A stretch of 64,000 bases of DNA from Methylibium sp965279545 (GTDB lineage: Bacteria; Pseudomonadota; Gammaproteobacteria; Burkholderiales; Burkholderiaceae_C): assembly GCF_965279545.1 (NCBI RefSeq), contig NZ_OZ257250.1, positions 2,418,001 through 2,482,000 of the forward strand, written 5' to 3'. Under the pieces are notes generated by a model. That model searched no databases. It had not been told where the DNA came from and saw nothing but the letters and a program-made list of their open reading frames with translations. Positions 48,130-57,335 of this stretch are shown piece by piece (the stretch's first letter is position 1; each line of letters opens with the position of its first letter). A program made the translations under genes and the position numbers.

Positions 48130-48807
48130 ATGAGCCCACGGGTCCCGAAGAAAGCGCCGCGTCGCACGGCAGAGCGCATTCTGGAAGTCACACTGGAGCT
48201 GTTCAACCGCTTCGGCGAGCCCAACGTCAGCACCACGCTGATCTCGGCCGAACTGAACATCAGCCCCGGCAACCTGTACTACCACTATCCGGCCAAGGAC
48301 GAGCTGATCAACAGCCTGTTCGACCGCTACGAGAAGGCGCTCACCGAGCTGCTGCGCGCGGCCGACGGCGTGCGCGACGTCGAGGACGCATGGCTGTTCT
48401 TCCACATGCTCTTCGAGCTGATCTGGCAGTACCGCTTCCTGTACCGCGACTTGAACGACCTGCTCAGCAAGAACCGCCGCCTGGAAACCCACTTCCAGTT
48501 CGTGCTGAAGAACAAGCAGCATGCGGTCAAGGCGGTGCTCGACGGCTTGAGCCACTCGCAGGCTTTCGGCAAGTCGGGCATCGACCCGCGCGAGGCCGAG
48601 CCGGTCGCCACGTCGATGGTCGTGGTGCTGACCTACTGGCTCAGCTACGAGTACGTGCGCGACCCGCGCAAGGCCCTCGAGCCCGAGAGCGCCGGTGCGG
48701 CGCTGTTGCGCGGTGCCCAGCACGTGCTGAGCCTGCTGCTGCCCTACCTCGACCCCGCGCAGCGCGAGCACCTCCTCATGCTGGCCGGCCGCTACCTGCG
48801 CGACTGA
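48130..48807 (+). CDS. TetR-family transcriptional regulator
   Basis: A 225-residue regulator. The N-terminal helix-turn-helix reads RTAERILEVTLELFNRFGEP, STTLISAELNISPGNLYYHY, and the larger C-terminal helical domain carries FLYRDLNDLLSKN, as in the TetR group with a DUF-type ligand domain. It is divergent from the ABC-2 exporter operon and may repress it; effector unknown. Confidence 0.86.
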   Translation: MSPRVPKKAPRRTAERILEVTLELFNRFGEPNVSTTLISAELNISPGNLYYHYPAKDELINSLFDRYEKALTELLRAADGVRDVEDAWLFFHMLFELIWQYRFLYRDLNDLLSKNRRLETHFQFVLKNKQHAVKAVLDGLSHSQAFGKSGIDPREAEPVATSMVVVLTYWLSYEYVRDPRKALEPESAGAALLRGAQHVLSLLLPYLDPAQREHLLMLAGRYLRD

Positions 48808-48835
48808 TTCCCGGGGAAAAATGCTGATTGCTGGC

Positions 48836-48878
48836 GAGGCCGCCAGGTGATTTGACAGGCTCGAGTGCGAGTTGGCAT
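48836..48878 (-). repeat. ATACC dispersed repeat, copy 3 (inverted, left part)
   Basis: Read on the minus strand it gives ATGCCAACTCGCAC, CCTGTCAAATCACC and TGGCGG, matching the left parts at 23683 and 32115. It lies between the convergent TetR and permease genes. Confidence 0.7.
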
Positions 48879-48931
48879 GGCGGCGCGGGCGCAGGGATTT
48901 CAGCCCTGCGGCGCGACGCAGCCGGCAGCGC

Positions 48932-51505
48932 TCACTGCGCAGCGCTGCGCAGCGTCTCGACGACCGGCCGCGTCAGCACCTCGCGCAGGCCCCACCAGCC
49001 GGCCGCGAGCGCCAGCAGCGCACCGGCCGCGCCGCCGGCCAGCGGCACCCACAACGGCGCGTTCCAGCTGAACTCGAAGGCATAGCGCGCCAGCGCCCAG
49101 CCGACCGCCAGCGCGGCCACCGAGGCCAGCACGCCGGCCAGCGCGCCCACGCCCAGCAGCTCGGCGCGCTGCACGCGCGCCAGCAGGGCACTGCCGGCGC
49201 CCAGGGCGCGCATCACCGCGAACTCCCGGGCGCGCTGCTCGCGCGTCGCGGTGACGGCGGCGAACAGCACCACCAGGCCGGTCGCCAGCGTGAAACCGAA
49301 CAGGAACTCGACCGCGCGGATCACCTGGTCCAGCACGCGCTGCACCTGGGCGATCGAGGCCGACACGTCGACGTTGGTGATGTTGGGGAAGGCGCGCGCG
49401 AGCGCGTTGTCGAAGCCCGGCGCACCCGGCGGCGTCGGCGGCGCGCGGAAGGCGGCGATGTAGCTGGCCGGCAGCTCGTCGGGCAGCCGCGCGGTCGGGA
49501 ACATGACGAAGAAGTTGACCCGCATCGAACCCCAGTCGACCTTGCGCAGGCTGGTGATGCGGCCCTCCTGCATGACGCCGGCGATGTCGAAGCGCAGCGT
49601 GTCGCCGAGCTTCACGCCCAGCGTCGTCGCCAGGCCCTCCTCGACGCTGAGCGCGCCGGCCTCGTCGGCCGTCCAGCGGCCCACGACCACCTGGTTGTGG
49701 CCCGGCAGCTGCGCATCGTGGCTGAGGTTGAACTCGCGCTCGACGAGGCGCTGCGCACGCTCCTCGGTGTAGTCCTCGGGCTTCACCGGCCGGCCGTTCA
49801 CCGCGACCAGGCGGCCGCGGATCATCGGGTACCAGTCGTAGGCCTTCACGCCGGCGTCGCGCAGCTGCTGCTGGAAGGCCACGCCCTGCTCGGGCTGCAC
49901 GTTGATGACGAAGCGGTTCGGCGCGTCGGGCGGCGTGGCCTGGCGCCAGTTGCTGATCAGGTCGGTGCGCAGCAGCACCAGCAGCACCAGCGCCAGCAGG
50001 CCGACGCTGAGCGCACTGACCTGCAGCACCGCGAAACCGGGCCGCGCCGCGACCTGCCGCGTCGCCAGCACCAGCCAGCGCGGCGCGCTCGCCGACGGCA
50101 CCGCGCGCCGCAGCGCCTGCACCGCGACGAAGGACAGCAACGCGAACACGCCGATCGCCACCGCGAAGCCGCCCACCGTGATGAGCCCGAGCTTCAGGTC
50201 CGAGGCCACCGCCAGCAGCAGCGCCGCGAAGCCCACGAACCCGGCCAGCAGCACGCCGATCGAGGCCGGCTTCAACTCGCCGAGGTCGCGCCGGATCACG
50301 CGCAGCGGCGGCACCTGCGCGAGCTGCAACACCGGCGGCAGGCCGAAGCCGAGCAACAGCGTGAGGCCGACGCCGAGGCCGAACACCGCCGGCCACACGC
50401 TGGGCGCGGGCAGCGCCGCGTCCACCAGCCCGGCCAGCAAGGCGACGAACACGAAGTGCACCGCCAGGCCCAGCGCCACGCCGAGCGCGCTGGCCAGCAG
50501 CCCCACCGCCGCGAACTCCACCGTGTAGGCGCCGGCGATGCGCCGCTGCGACTGGCCGAGCACACGCAGCATCGCGCAGTCGTCGAGGTGACGGCCCGCG
50601 AAGTCGTGCGCGGCAATGCCGACCGCCACCGCGGCCAGCAGCGCGGCCAGCAGCGCGACCAGGTTCAGGAACTTGGCCGCGCGGTCCAGTGTCTGGCGCA
50701 TCTCCGGGCGGCCGCTGTCGAGCGACTCGATGCGCAGGCCGCGCCAACCCTGCGCCGTGGCCTGCGCTTCGGCCCAGGCGACGTAGGCCCGCACCGCCGC
50801 ATCGCCGCGCGGGCCCTGCCCCGCCAGCGCCAGCCGGTAGGTCACGCGGCTGGCGGGCTGCACCAGGCCGGTGGCCGCCAGGTCGGCCTCGTGCAGCAGT
50901 GCGCGCGGCGCGAAGCTCATGAAGCCGGCGCCGCGGTCGGGCTCGACGGTGATGACGGCAGCGATCCTCAGGCTCGCATCGCCCAGCAGCAGCGCATCGC
51001 CCGGCTTCAGGTTCAACGAATCGAGGATGGCCGCGTCGACCCACACGGTGCCGCGCGCGGGCACGCCGGGCGCGGTGCGCTCCGGTGCCCCCGGGGCATC
51101 GGCGATCTTCAGTTGGCCGCGCAGCGGGTAGCCGTTGCTGACCGCCTTCACCGCCACCAGCCGCGAAGCGCCGCCCTGCGCCTCGGGCGCGCGGCCCATG
51201 CTCGGGAAGCTCACGGTGCGGGCGACCGCCAGGCCGTCGGCGCGCGCGCGCTCGGCCAGTGCCGCCGGCGCCGGCTGGTCGCTGGCGACGATGGCATCGC
51301 CACCGAGCAGCGAGCGCGCGTCGCGCGCCAGGCCCTGGTTCAGCCGGTCGGCGAAGAAGCCGACCGCGGTGAGCGCGGCAACCGCCAGCATCACCGCGAC
51401 GATCAGCAGCCGCAGTTCACCGGCGCGGAAGTCGCGCACGAGCTGCCGGCGTGCCAGGGTCCACAGGGTCGGCGGGGTCAGCGGGATCGGGGCGGACGCG
51501 TTCAT
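48932..51505 (-). CDS. FtsX-like ABC transporter permease (YbbP-like)
   Basis: An 857-residue permease with ten or so helices and two MacB/FtsX-type periplasmic domains. FtsX core helices appear near 240-420 (FLNLVALLAALLAAVAVGIAAHD) and at the C terminus (VRALGAGSALLARVQRAELLGVGA-like). The layout matches YbbP, which works with the ATPase YbbA, probably moving envelope lipids or lipoproteins. No ybbA is seen next to it in the window. ATG 51505 is chosen over 51568. Confidence 0.87.
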   Translation of the reverse strand: MNASAPIPLTPPTLWTLARRQLVRDFRAGELRLLIVAVMLAVAALTAVGFFADRLNQGLARDARSLLGGDAIVASDQPAPAALAERARADGLAVARTVSFPSMGRAPEAQGGASRLVAVKAVSNGYPLRGQLKIADAPGAPERTAPGVPARGTVWVDAAILDSLNLKPGDALLLGDASLRIAAVITVEPDRGAGFMSFAPRALLHEADLAATGLVQPASRVTYRLALAGQGPRGDAAVRAYVAWAEAQATAQGWRGLRIESLDSGRPEMRQTLDRAAKFLNLVALLAALLAAVAVGIAAHDFAGRHLDDCAMLRVLGQSQRRIAGAYTVEFAAVGLLASALGVALGLAVHFVFVALLAGLVDAALPAPSVWPAVFGLGVGLTLLLGFGLPPVLQLAQVPPLRVIRRDLGELKPASIGVLLAGFVGFAALLLAVASDLKLGLITVGGFAVAIGVFALLSFVAVQALRRAVPSASAPRWLVLATRQVAARPGFAVLQVSALSVGLLALVLLVLLRTDLISNWRQATPPDAPNRFVINVQPEQGVAFQQQLRDAGVKAYDWYPMIRGRLVAVNGRPVKPEDYTEERAQRLVEREFNLSHDAQLPGHNQVVVGRWTADEAGALSVEEGLATTLGVKLGDTLRFDIAGVMQEGRITSLRKVDWGSMRVNFFVMFPTARLPDELPASYIAAFRAPPTPPGAPGFDNALARAFPNITNVDVSASIAQVQRVLDQVIRAVEFLFGFTLATGLVVLFAAVTATREQRAREFAVMRALGAGSALLARVQRAELLGVGALAGVLASVAALAVGWALARYAFEFSWNAPLWVPLAGGAAGALLALAAGWWGLREVLTRPVVETLRSAAQ

Positions 51506-51667
51506 CGGAGAGGCAGGCAAGGGGCGGGGAGCGTATCGGCAAAAGATGCACGGTAGCGCAGCGGTCACGGCGAGCGCCGCGCGGGGCTTTGAGGCTGTTT
51601 GCGGCTTGGCTGATTGCTGATTGCTTGTTGGGTGCTACTTGCACGCACCGCGCGCTGCTGACCAGGC

Positions 51668-51756
51668 CGCCGGGTGAACGACTACGTTCGTGTCCCCCGC
51701 GGCCGGCCTTGCGGCCGACCGCTCCTCCTTTACCTCTCTTCGCCATTCACCCGACG
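51668..51756 (-). repeat. Structured intergenic repeat, copy C (inverted)
   Basis: On the minus strand: outer stem CGTCGGGTGAA/TTCACCCGGCG (11 pairs, one G-U), internal loop GTAAAGGAGGA and GGGGGACACGAACG, inner hairpin GGTCGGCC-GCAA-GGCCGGCC (51720-51701) with a GNRA tetraloop. The outer stem sequence differs from copies A and B but is still fully paired. Confidence 0.75.
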
Positions 51757-51781
51757 CCTTGGTCGCACGCACTACCGTGAC

Positions 51782-51931
51782 TTGCGAAGGTCTTCTAACC
51801 CCGGCACACCGCGGCTTATCGAAGCGCCGTGACGGGCCGCTGTGTGGAGCGAAGTAGAGGAGGAGCGGTCAGCCCGAAGGGTTGGCCGCGGGGGACATGA
51901 ACGCAACACAGCGGACCGGCGCGGCGCCCGC
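51782..51931 (+). repeat. Structured intergenic repeat, copy B
   Basis: Near-identical to copy A in its flanks (GCGAAGGT, ATCGAAGCGCCGTGACGG) and outer stem (51834-51845 with 51906-51917, one mismatch, then GCGCC/GGCGC). Its inner hairpin GGTCAGCCC-GAA-GGGTTGGCC (51867-51887) differs from copy A but pairs through G-U changes. The 451-base gap 51506-51956 holds copies B and C and no gene. Confidence 0.8.
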
Positions 51932-51956
51932 GCCAACACTCAACAGGCGGCTTCCT

Positions 51957-53042
51957 TCACACCCCCGCGAAATGCGCATCGAGCGCATCGCACCACCGCT
52001 GCTTCTGCGCCGCGCTCGCGAAGCTGGCCTCGAAGCTGTTGCGTGCCAGCCGGTAGGCCTGCGCGGCGCCCAGTGCCGGCAGCGCCTCGAAGGTCTCGGT
52101 GAAGTTCTGGTTCAGGTAGCCGCCAAAATAGGCCGGGTCGTCGGAGTTGACGGTGGCGCACAGGCCGGCGTCGAGCATCGCCGCCAGCGGGTGCTGCGCC
52201 ATCGTGTCGAACACGCGCAGCTTCACGTTCGACAGCGGGCACACCGTCAGCGGCACGCGCCCGGCGGCCAGCCGCGCCACCAGTGCCGGGTCCTCGAGGC
52301 TGCGCACGCCGTGGTCGATGCGCTCGACCTTCAGCACATCGAGCGCGCTCCACACATAGGCCGGCGGCCCCTCCTCGCCGGCATGCGCCACGAGGCGCAG
52401 GCCGAGCTCCCGGCAGCGCGCGAACACCCGTGCGAACTTCTCCGGCGGATGGCCGCGCTCGCTGCTGTCGAGGCCGATGCCGATGAAGTGCCCGCGGTGG
52501 GGCAAGGCCTGTTCCAGCGTCTCGAAAGCCGCTTCCTCGCTGAGATGGCGCAGGAAGCACAGGATCAGCTCGCTGCTGACGCCCAGCTCGCGCTGCGCCG
52601 CCTCGCGCGCCCGCGCCAGGCCGCCGATCACGGTCGCCATCGGCACGCCGCGGTCGGTGTGGGTCTGCGGGTCGAAGAACAGCTCGGCATGGACCACATG
52701 GTCCGCCGCGGCGCGGCGGAAGTAGGCCATCGCCATGTCGAAGAAATCGGCCTCCTTCAGCAGCACGCTGGCGCCGGCGTAGTAGATGTCGAGGAAGCTC
52801 TGCAGGTCGGCGAAGGCGTAGGCGGCACGCAATGCGTCGACGCAGTCATAAGGCAAGGCCACGCCGTTGCGCCTGGCCAGCGCGAAGATCAGCTCCGGCT
52901 CCAGCGAACCCTCGATGTGAATGTGCAGCTCGGCCTTGGGCATGGTCCGCAGCAGCGCCGGCAGCGCACCGCGCGCGATGCGGGCCGCGTCGAAGGGCAG
53001 GGCTGCCGCGGCGGGCGGTGCGGCGGCGATCGGTGTGTTCAT
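51957..53042 (-). CDS. add: Adenosine deaminase
   Basis: A 361-residue zinc amidohydrolase converting adenosine to inosine (or adenine to hypoxanthine in the related adenine deaminases). Motifs are MPKAELHIHIEGSLEPEL, HAGEEG, HGVRSLED and NSDDPAYFGGY. The sequence has the adenine-deaminase-like feel of bacterial type 2 enzymes, so adenine rather than adenosine is possible. The start overlaps the Rieske stop by one base (TGATG). It is the last gene of the purine import operon. Confidence 0.88.
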   Translation of the reverse strand: MNTPIAAAPPAAAALPFDAARIARGALPALLRTMPKAELHIHIEGSLEPELIFALARRNGVALPYDCVDALRAAYAFADLQSFLDIYYAGASVLLKEADFFDMAMAYFRRAAADHVVHAELFFDPQTHTDRGVPMATVIGGLARAREAAQRELGVSSELILCFLRHLSEEAAFETLEQALPHRGHFIGIGLDSSERGHPPEKFARVFARCRELGLRLVAHAGEEGPPAYVWSALDVLKVERIDHGVRSLEDPALVARLAAGRVPLTVCPLSNVKLRVFDTMAQHPLAAMLDAGLCATVNSDDPAYFGGYLNQNFTETFEALPALGAAQAYRLARNSFEASFASAAQKQRWCDALDAHFAGV

Positions 53043-54022
53043 CAGCAGACTCCGTAGGTGATGCCCTGCTCCTGCAGATAGCGGCGGTAGGCGGCACTCA
53101 GGCGATCGGCCGCACTGTGCGCCTCGCCGCCGGACAGCGGCAGGCGGCGCGGCTGCTGCGACTCGAGCACCGGCTGGTCCTGGATGAAGACCGCGTGCTG
53201 GAACGCGCGCAGTGTCGCATCCGGCGTCGCCGTGTCGCTGGTGAACAGCGTGAACCAGACGCGGCTGTGCTCGGGCTCGAGCGGTGCGACCCACAGCACA
53301 TAAGCCTCCTGCGGCGCCGCATCGACACCGCTGGCCTGCTTGAGCAGCAGTGCGCTGCAGGGCGACAGCAGTTGGTAGCGGTAGTCGACCCAGGTCCCGC
53401 CGGCGGCCTGCGCGCTGGCCCGCGGCTGCCACGCGCGGTAGTGCGGCACGCCGGGTGCGCCCGCGGCGTCGATCACCACGTCGTAGGGCGGCACCCCGGT
53501 GTGGCCGCGGTCGCCGAGCCCGCCCTCGTGCACGAAGGCGAAGTGCGAGGTGTCGAGGAAGTTCTCGACCACGCGCGGCGCCGAGGTCGCCACGTCGTAA
53601 GGCCCGCAGACCACCGCGCGGCCCGGCACCGGGCCCGGGTCGGGCAGCGCGGCGGCCGCATCGGCGCCGGGGCCGAAGGTGGTCCACAGCAGCCCGTGCG
53701 CCTCGCGCAGCGGATGGCTGCGCACGGCGTGCGAATCGGCGGGGCGGAACTCCGGCAGCGCGGGGATGCCCGCGCAGCGCCCGCCGCCGTCGAAGCGCCA
53801 GCCGTGGTACCGGCATTCGAGCTGCGCCGCGCCACCGACCACACGCACCGTGCCGAGCGAGAGCCGGGTGCCGCGGTGCGGGCAGCGGTCGGTGAAGGCG
53901 TGCGGGGCGCCGGTCTCGTCGCGCCACAGCACCAGCGCCTCGCCGAACAGCGCGACCGGCAGCGGGCTCGCACCGAGTTCGGCCGCCGCGGCCACGGGGT
54001 ACCACCAACGGTGTTCGTTCAT
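53042..54022 (-). CDS. Rieske non-heme iron oxygenase, alpha subunit
   Basis: A 326-residue oxygenase. The Rieske [2Fe-2S] ligands are Cys47-x-His49 and Cys70-x2-His73 (CPHRGT, CRYHGW). The mononuclear iron site shows ENFLDTSHFAFVHEG with Asp157, His160 and His165. The family (VanA-like demethylases and hydroxylases) needs a reductase, and none is in the window. Its stop overlaps the add start and it follows the nucleoside transporter, so a purine or modified purine is the likely substrate, perhaps N-demethylation. That is inference. Confidence 0.88.
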   Translation of the reverse strand: MNEHRWWYPVAAAAELGASPLPVALFGEALVLWRDETGAPHAFTDRCPHRGTRLSLGTVRVVGGAAQLECRYHGWRFDGGGRCAGIPALPEFRPADSHAVRSHPLREAHGLLWTTFGPGADAAAALPDPGPVPGRAVVCGPYDVATSAPRVVENFLDTSHFAFVHEGGLGDRGHTGVPPYDVVIDAAGAPGVPHYRAWQPRASAQAAGGTWVDYRYQLLSPCSALLLKQASGVDAAPQEAYVLWVAPLEPEHSRVWFTLFTSDTATPDATLRAFQHAVFIQDQPVLESQQPRRLPLSGGEAHSAADRLSAAYRRYLQEQGITYGVC

Positions 54023-54042
54023 CGCGCGCTCCCGAAATGCAA

Positions 54043-54072
54043 ACGCCGCCTGCGGCGCGGCGCAGGCGGCGT
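54043..54072 (-). terminator. Strong hairpin between transporter and Rieske genes
   Basis: A perfect 12-bp stem (ACGCCGCCTGCG with CGCAGGCGGCGT), 6-base loop, lies 38 bases after the binding-protein stop; on the minus strand TTGCATTT follows. It could partly terminate transcription or protect the 3' end of the binding-protein mRNA within the operon. Confidence 0.65.
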
Positions 54073-54110
54073 GTCGAACCGCAGGCCACGGCGAACCGCG
54101 GCCGCTGCGC

Positions 54111-55256
54111 TCACTTGGCCGACGGTATCTTGCCCTCGACGCCCTTGACGTAGAAGTCGATCTTGTCCTTCCAGGCCTGGTCGGCGGCCACGCCCTTGGC
54201 CAGCACCTCCTTGCCGTCGTTGCTGGAAACCGGCCCGGTGAAGACCTCGAAGGTCCCCGCCTTCATGCCGGCCTTGATCTCGTCGACCTTCTTCTTCGTG
54301 GCCTCGGGCACCACGTCGGCCACCTTGACGAGATCGTTCTGGCCTTCCTTGACGCCCCACACGGTGCGCTCGCTCTTCCAGGTGCCGTCCATCACGTCCT
54401 TGACGGCCTTCTTGTAGTAGCCGCCCCAGATCGCCACGGCCGAGGCCAGGTGGGCCTTGGGCGCGAAAGTGCTCATGTCGCTGTCCCAGCCGAAGGCGTA
54501 CTTGCCGTTCTTCTCGGCCGTCTGCAGCACCGCCGAGGAGTCGGTGTTCTGCAGCAGCACGTCGGCGCCGCCGTTGATCAGCGACTGTGCGGCCTCGCCT
54601 TCCTTCGGCGGGTCGAACCAGCTGCTGACCCACACCACCCGGGTCTTGATCTTCGGGTTCACGCTCTGCGCACCCAGCGTGTAGGCGTTGATGTTGCGCA
54701 GCACCTCGGGGATCGGGAAGGAGCCGACAAAGCCGATCGTGCCGCTCTTGCTCATCGTGCCGGCGACGATGCCGGCCACGTAGGCGTCCTCGTAGAACTT
54801 GGCATCGTAGAGGCGCATGTTCGGTGCCATCTTGTAGCCGGTGGCGTGCTCGAACTTCACGTCCGGGAACTCGCCGGCCACCTTCAGCATCGGCTCCATG
54901 TAGCCGAACGAGGTGGCGAAGATGATCTTGTTGCCCTGCGCCGCCAGGTCGCGGATCACGCGCTCGGCGTCGGCGCCCTCGGGCACCTTCTCGACGATGG
55001 TCGTCTTGACCTTGTCGCCGAACTCCGCCTCGACCGCCTTGCGGCCCTGGTCGTGGGCATAGGTCCAGCCGGCATCGCCGACCGGGCCGACGTAGACCCA
55101 GGCGGCCTTCAGCGGCTCCGCGGCGGGTGCGCTCGCCGCGGCCGGCGCGGCAGCCACCGGCTCTTCCTTCTTGCCGCAGCCCATCAGCGCCGCGGTCGCC
55201 GCGATCGACGACAGCGCCGCCAGTTTCAGCAGCGCGCGCTTGCTCGGTAGGTTCAT
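54111..55256 (-). CDS. BMP-family (PnrA-like) nucleoside-binding lipoprotein
   Basis: A 381-residue substrate-binding protein with a lipoprotein signal (LSSIAATAALMGCGKK, lipobox LMGC). The BMP/Med domain includes VGPVGDAGWTYAHDQGR, NKIIFATSFGYMEPM, GTIGFVGSFPIPEVLRNINA and FGWDSDMS. Relatives bind purine nucleosides. It belongs to the adjacent ABC importer and lies 40 bases after the second permease gene. Confidence 0.92.
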   Translation of the reverse strand: MNLPSKRALLKLAALSSIAATAALMGCGKKEEPVAAAPAAASAPAAEPLKAAWVYVGPVGDAGWTYAHDQGRKAVEAEFGDKVKTTIVEKVPEGADAERVIRDLAAQGNKIIFATSFGYMEPMLKVAGEFPDVKFEHATGYKMAPNMRLYDAKFYEDAYVAGIVAGTMSKSGTIGFVGSFPIPEVLRNINAYTLGAQSVNPKIKTRVVWVSSWFDPPKEGEAAQSLINGGADVLLQNTDSSAVLQTAEKNGKYAFGWDSDMSTFAPKAHLASAVAIWGGYYKKAVKDVMDGTWKSERTVWGVKEGQNDLVKVADVVPEATKKKVDEIKAGMKAGTFEVFTGPVSSNDGKEVLAKGVAADQAWKDKIDFYVKGVEGKIPSAK

Positions 55257-55296
55257 GGTTTCTCCTGTGATGCGATGAAAGGCCGGTCCGGCGGGC

Positions 55297-56217
55297 TCAC
55301 GAGCCGGGATGAAAGGGCTTGCCGAGCGAGGCCGGCATGTTGATACGAATCCACAGCGGGTTGCGCGAGATGAGGGCGAGCACGACGATCGTGGCGATGT
55401 AGGGCAGCATCGACAGCAGCTGGCTCGACACCTCCACGCCCGCGCCCTGCAACGCGAACTGCAGCATCGTCACGCCGCCGAACAGGTAGGCACCGAGCAA
55501 GACACGTGCCGGTCGCCAGGTGGCGAAGGTGGTGAGCGCCAGCGCGATCCAGCCGCGCCCGGCCACCAGACCCTCGACCCACAGCGGCGCGTAGACCACC
55601 GACAGGAAGGCGCCGGCCACGCCGCACAGCGCGCCGCCGGCCACCACCGCGGCAAAGCGGATCGTGCGCACCGGGTAGCCCAGCGCATGGGCCGACTCGG
55701 GCGACTCGCCCACCGCGCGCAGCACCAGCCCGGCGCGGCTGCGGTACAGGAACCAGGCCAGCGCCGCGACCGCCGCGATCGCCAGGTAGACCATCGGGTG
55801 CTGGCGGAACAGCGCCGGACCGAGGAAGGGAATATCAGCCAGCAGCGGCAGCTCGAACGGCGCGCGGTCGGCCAGCTTCTTGCCGACCAGGTCGACGCCG
55901 ACGAAGGCCGAGAAGCCGGCGCCGAACAGGCTCAGCGCCAGGCCGGTGGCGTACTGGTTGGTGTTGAGGCCGATCACCAGCAGCGCGAACAGCGCCGCCA
56001 TCGCCATGCCGGCCAGCGCGCCGGCCACGAAAGCCAGCGTGTCGCTGCCGGTGTACAGCGCGGCGGCGAAGCCGGCGATCGCGGCGACCAGCATCATCCC
56101 TTCGGCGCCGAGGTTCAGGACCCCGGCCTTCTCGTTCAGCAGCAGCCCCAACCCGGCGATGGCCAGCGGCGTGCCCGAGGCCAGCGTCGCGGCGATCAGC
56201 AGCGCCAGCTCGTTCAT
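55297..56217 (-). CDS. Nucleoside ABC importer, second permease
   Basis: A 306-residue permease of the BPD-transp-2 type with 8-10 helices (LAIAGLGLLLNEKAGVLNLG, EGMMLVAAIAGFAAALYTG). The segment LNLGAEGMM is the usual coupling-loop region of the RbsC/BMP group. Overlaps the first permease by ATGA and forms the importer with it. Confidence 0.92.
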   Translation of the reverse strand: MNELALLIAATLASGTPLAIAGLGLLLNEKAGVLNLGAEGMMLVAAIAGFAAALYTGSDTLAFVAGALAGMAMAALFALLVIGLNTNQYATGLALSLFGAGFSAFVGVDLVGKKLADRAPFELPLLADIPFLGPALFRQHPMVYLAIAAVAALAWFLYRSRAGLVLRAVGESPESAHALGYPVRTIRFAAVVAGGALCGVAGAFLSVVYAPLWVEGLVAGRGWIALALTTFATWRPARVLLGAYLFGGVTMLQFALQGAGVEVSSQLLSMLPYIATIVVLALISRNPLWIRINMPASLGKPFHPGS

Positions 56218-57335
56218 GGCGCCTCCTTCGCCGTCACCGCGACAGGCGCTGCACTGGGCGCGGCGGCCGGCTTGCGCCGCCGCAAGCGGTAATGGATCAG
56301 CGTGTCGCAGGCCAGCAGCAGGAACAGCAGCAGGCCCTGGAACACGCCGGTCAGCGCATTGGGCAGGCCCAGGCGCGACTGGCCGAGCTCGCCGCCGATC
56401 AGCAGCATCGACAGCAGCACGCCGGAGAACACGATGCCCAGCGGGTGCAGCCGGCCGACGAAGCAGACGATGATCGCGGTGAAGCCATAGCCGGTGGACA
56501 CATGGGGCGTCAGCTGGCGCAGCGGCCCGGCCGCCTCCATCGCGCCCGCGAGGCCGGCCATGCCGCCCGACATCAGCAGCGCGGTCCACAGCGAGGCGCG
56601 CGCCGAGAAGCCGGCATAGCGCGCCGCCGCCGGCGCCAGCCCGCCGACCTGCAGCTGGTAGCCGCGCCAGGAGCGGAACAGGAAGACCCAGAACAGCAGC
56701 ACCATCACCAGCGCCAGCACGAAGCCCCAGTGCAGCCGCGAGCCCGGCAGCAGCGTCGGCAGCCAGGTCGACGCGTCGAAGGTCTTGGTCTGCGGGAAGT
56801 TGAAGCCGCCCGGGTCCTTCCAGGGCACGAACACCAGGTAGTTCAGCAGCTGCTGGGCCACGTAGACCAGCATCAGGCTGACCAGGATCTCGCTGGCGTT
56901 GAAGCGGTCGCGCAGCAGCGCGGTGAGGGCGGCCCAGGCCATGCCGCCCACCACGCCGGCCAGCAGCACCAGCGGCGAGTACAGGCCCCGCACGCCGCTC
57001 ACGCCCAGGTTGGTGAGCCACAGCGCGACGCCGCCGCCGGCGATGGCGCCGAGCAAAAACTGCCCTTCAGCGCCGATGTTCCAGACGTTCGAGCGGTAGC
57101 AGACCGCGAGCCCGAGCGCGCACAGGATCAGCGGCGTGGCCTTCAGCAGCACCTCGGAGACCCCGCGCAGGCCGTTCAGCGGCTCGAGGAAGAAGATGCC
57201 CAGGCCCTTCAGCGGATCCTTGCCGAGCGCCGCGAACAGCAGGCTGGCCAGCAGCACCGTGAGCGCCAGCGCGATCAGCGGCGACGCCAGCGACATCGCC
57301 TGCGAGGGCTGGGCCCGGGCCTCGAGCTTAAGCAT
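56214..57335 (-). CDS. Nucleoside ABC importer, first permease
   Basis: A 373-residue permease of the same family, with VCYRSNVWNIGAEGQFLLGA as the coupling region and about ten helices. A charged C-terminal tail (HYRLRRRKPAA) follows. It overlaps the ATPase gene by 8 bases and the second permease by 4. Confidence 0.92.
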   Translation of the reverse strand: MLKLEARAQPSQAMSLASPLIALALTVLLASLLFAALGKDPLKGLGIFFLEPLNGLRGVSEVLLKATPLILCALGLAVCYRSNVWNIGAEGQFLLGAIAGGGVALWLTNLGVSGVRGLYSPLVLLAGVVGGMAWAALTALLRDRFNASEILVSLMLVYVAQQLLNYLVFVPWKDPGGFNFPQTKTFDASTWLPTLLPGSRLHWGFVLALVMVLLFWVFLFRSWRGYQLQVGGLAPAAARYAGFSARASLWTALLMSGGMAGLAGAMEAAGPLRQLTPHVSTGYGFTAIIVCFVGRLHPLGIVFSGVLLSMLLIGGELGQSRLGLPNALTGVFQGLLLFLLLACDTLIHYRLRRRKPAAAPSAAPVAVTAKEAP

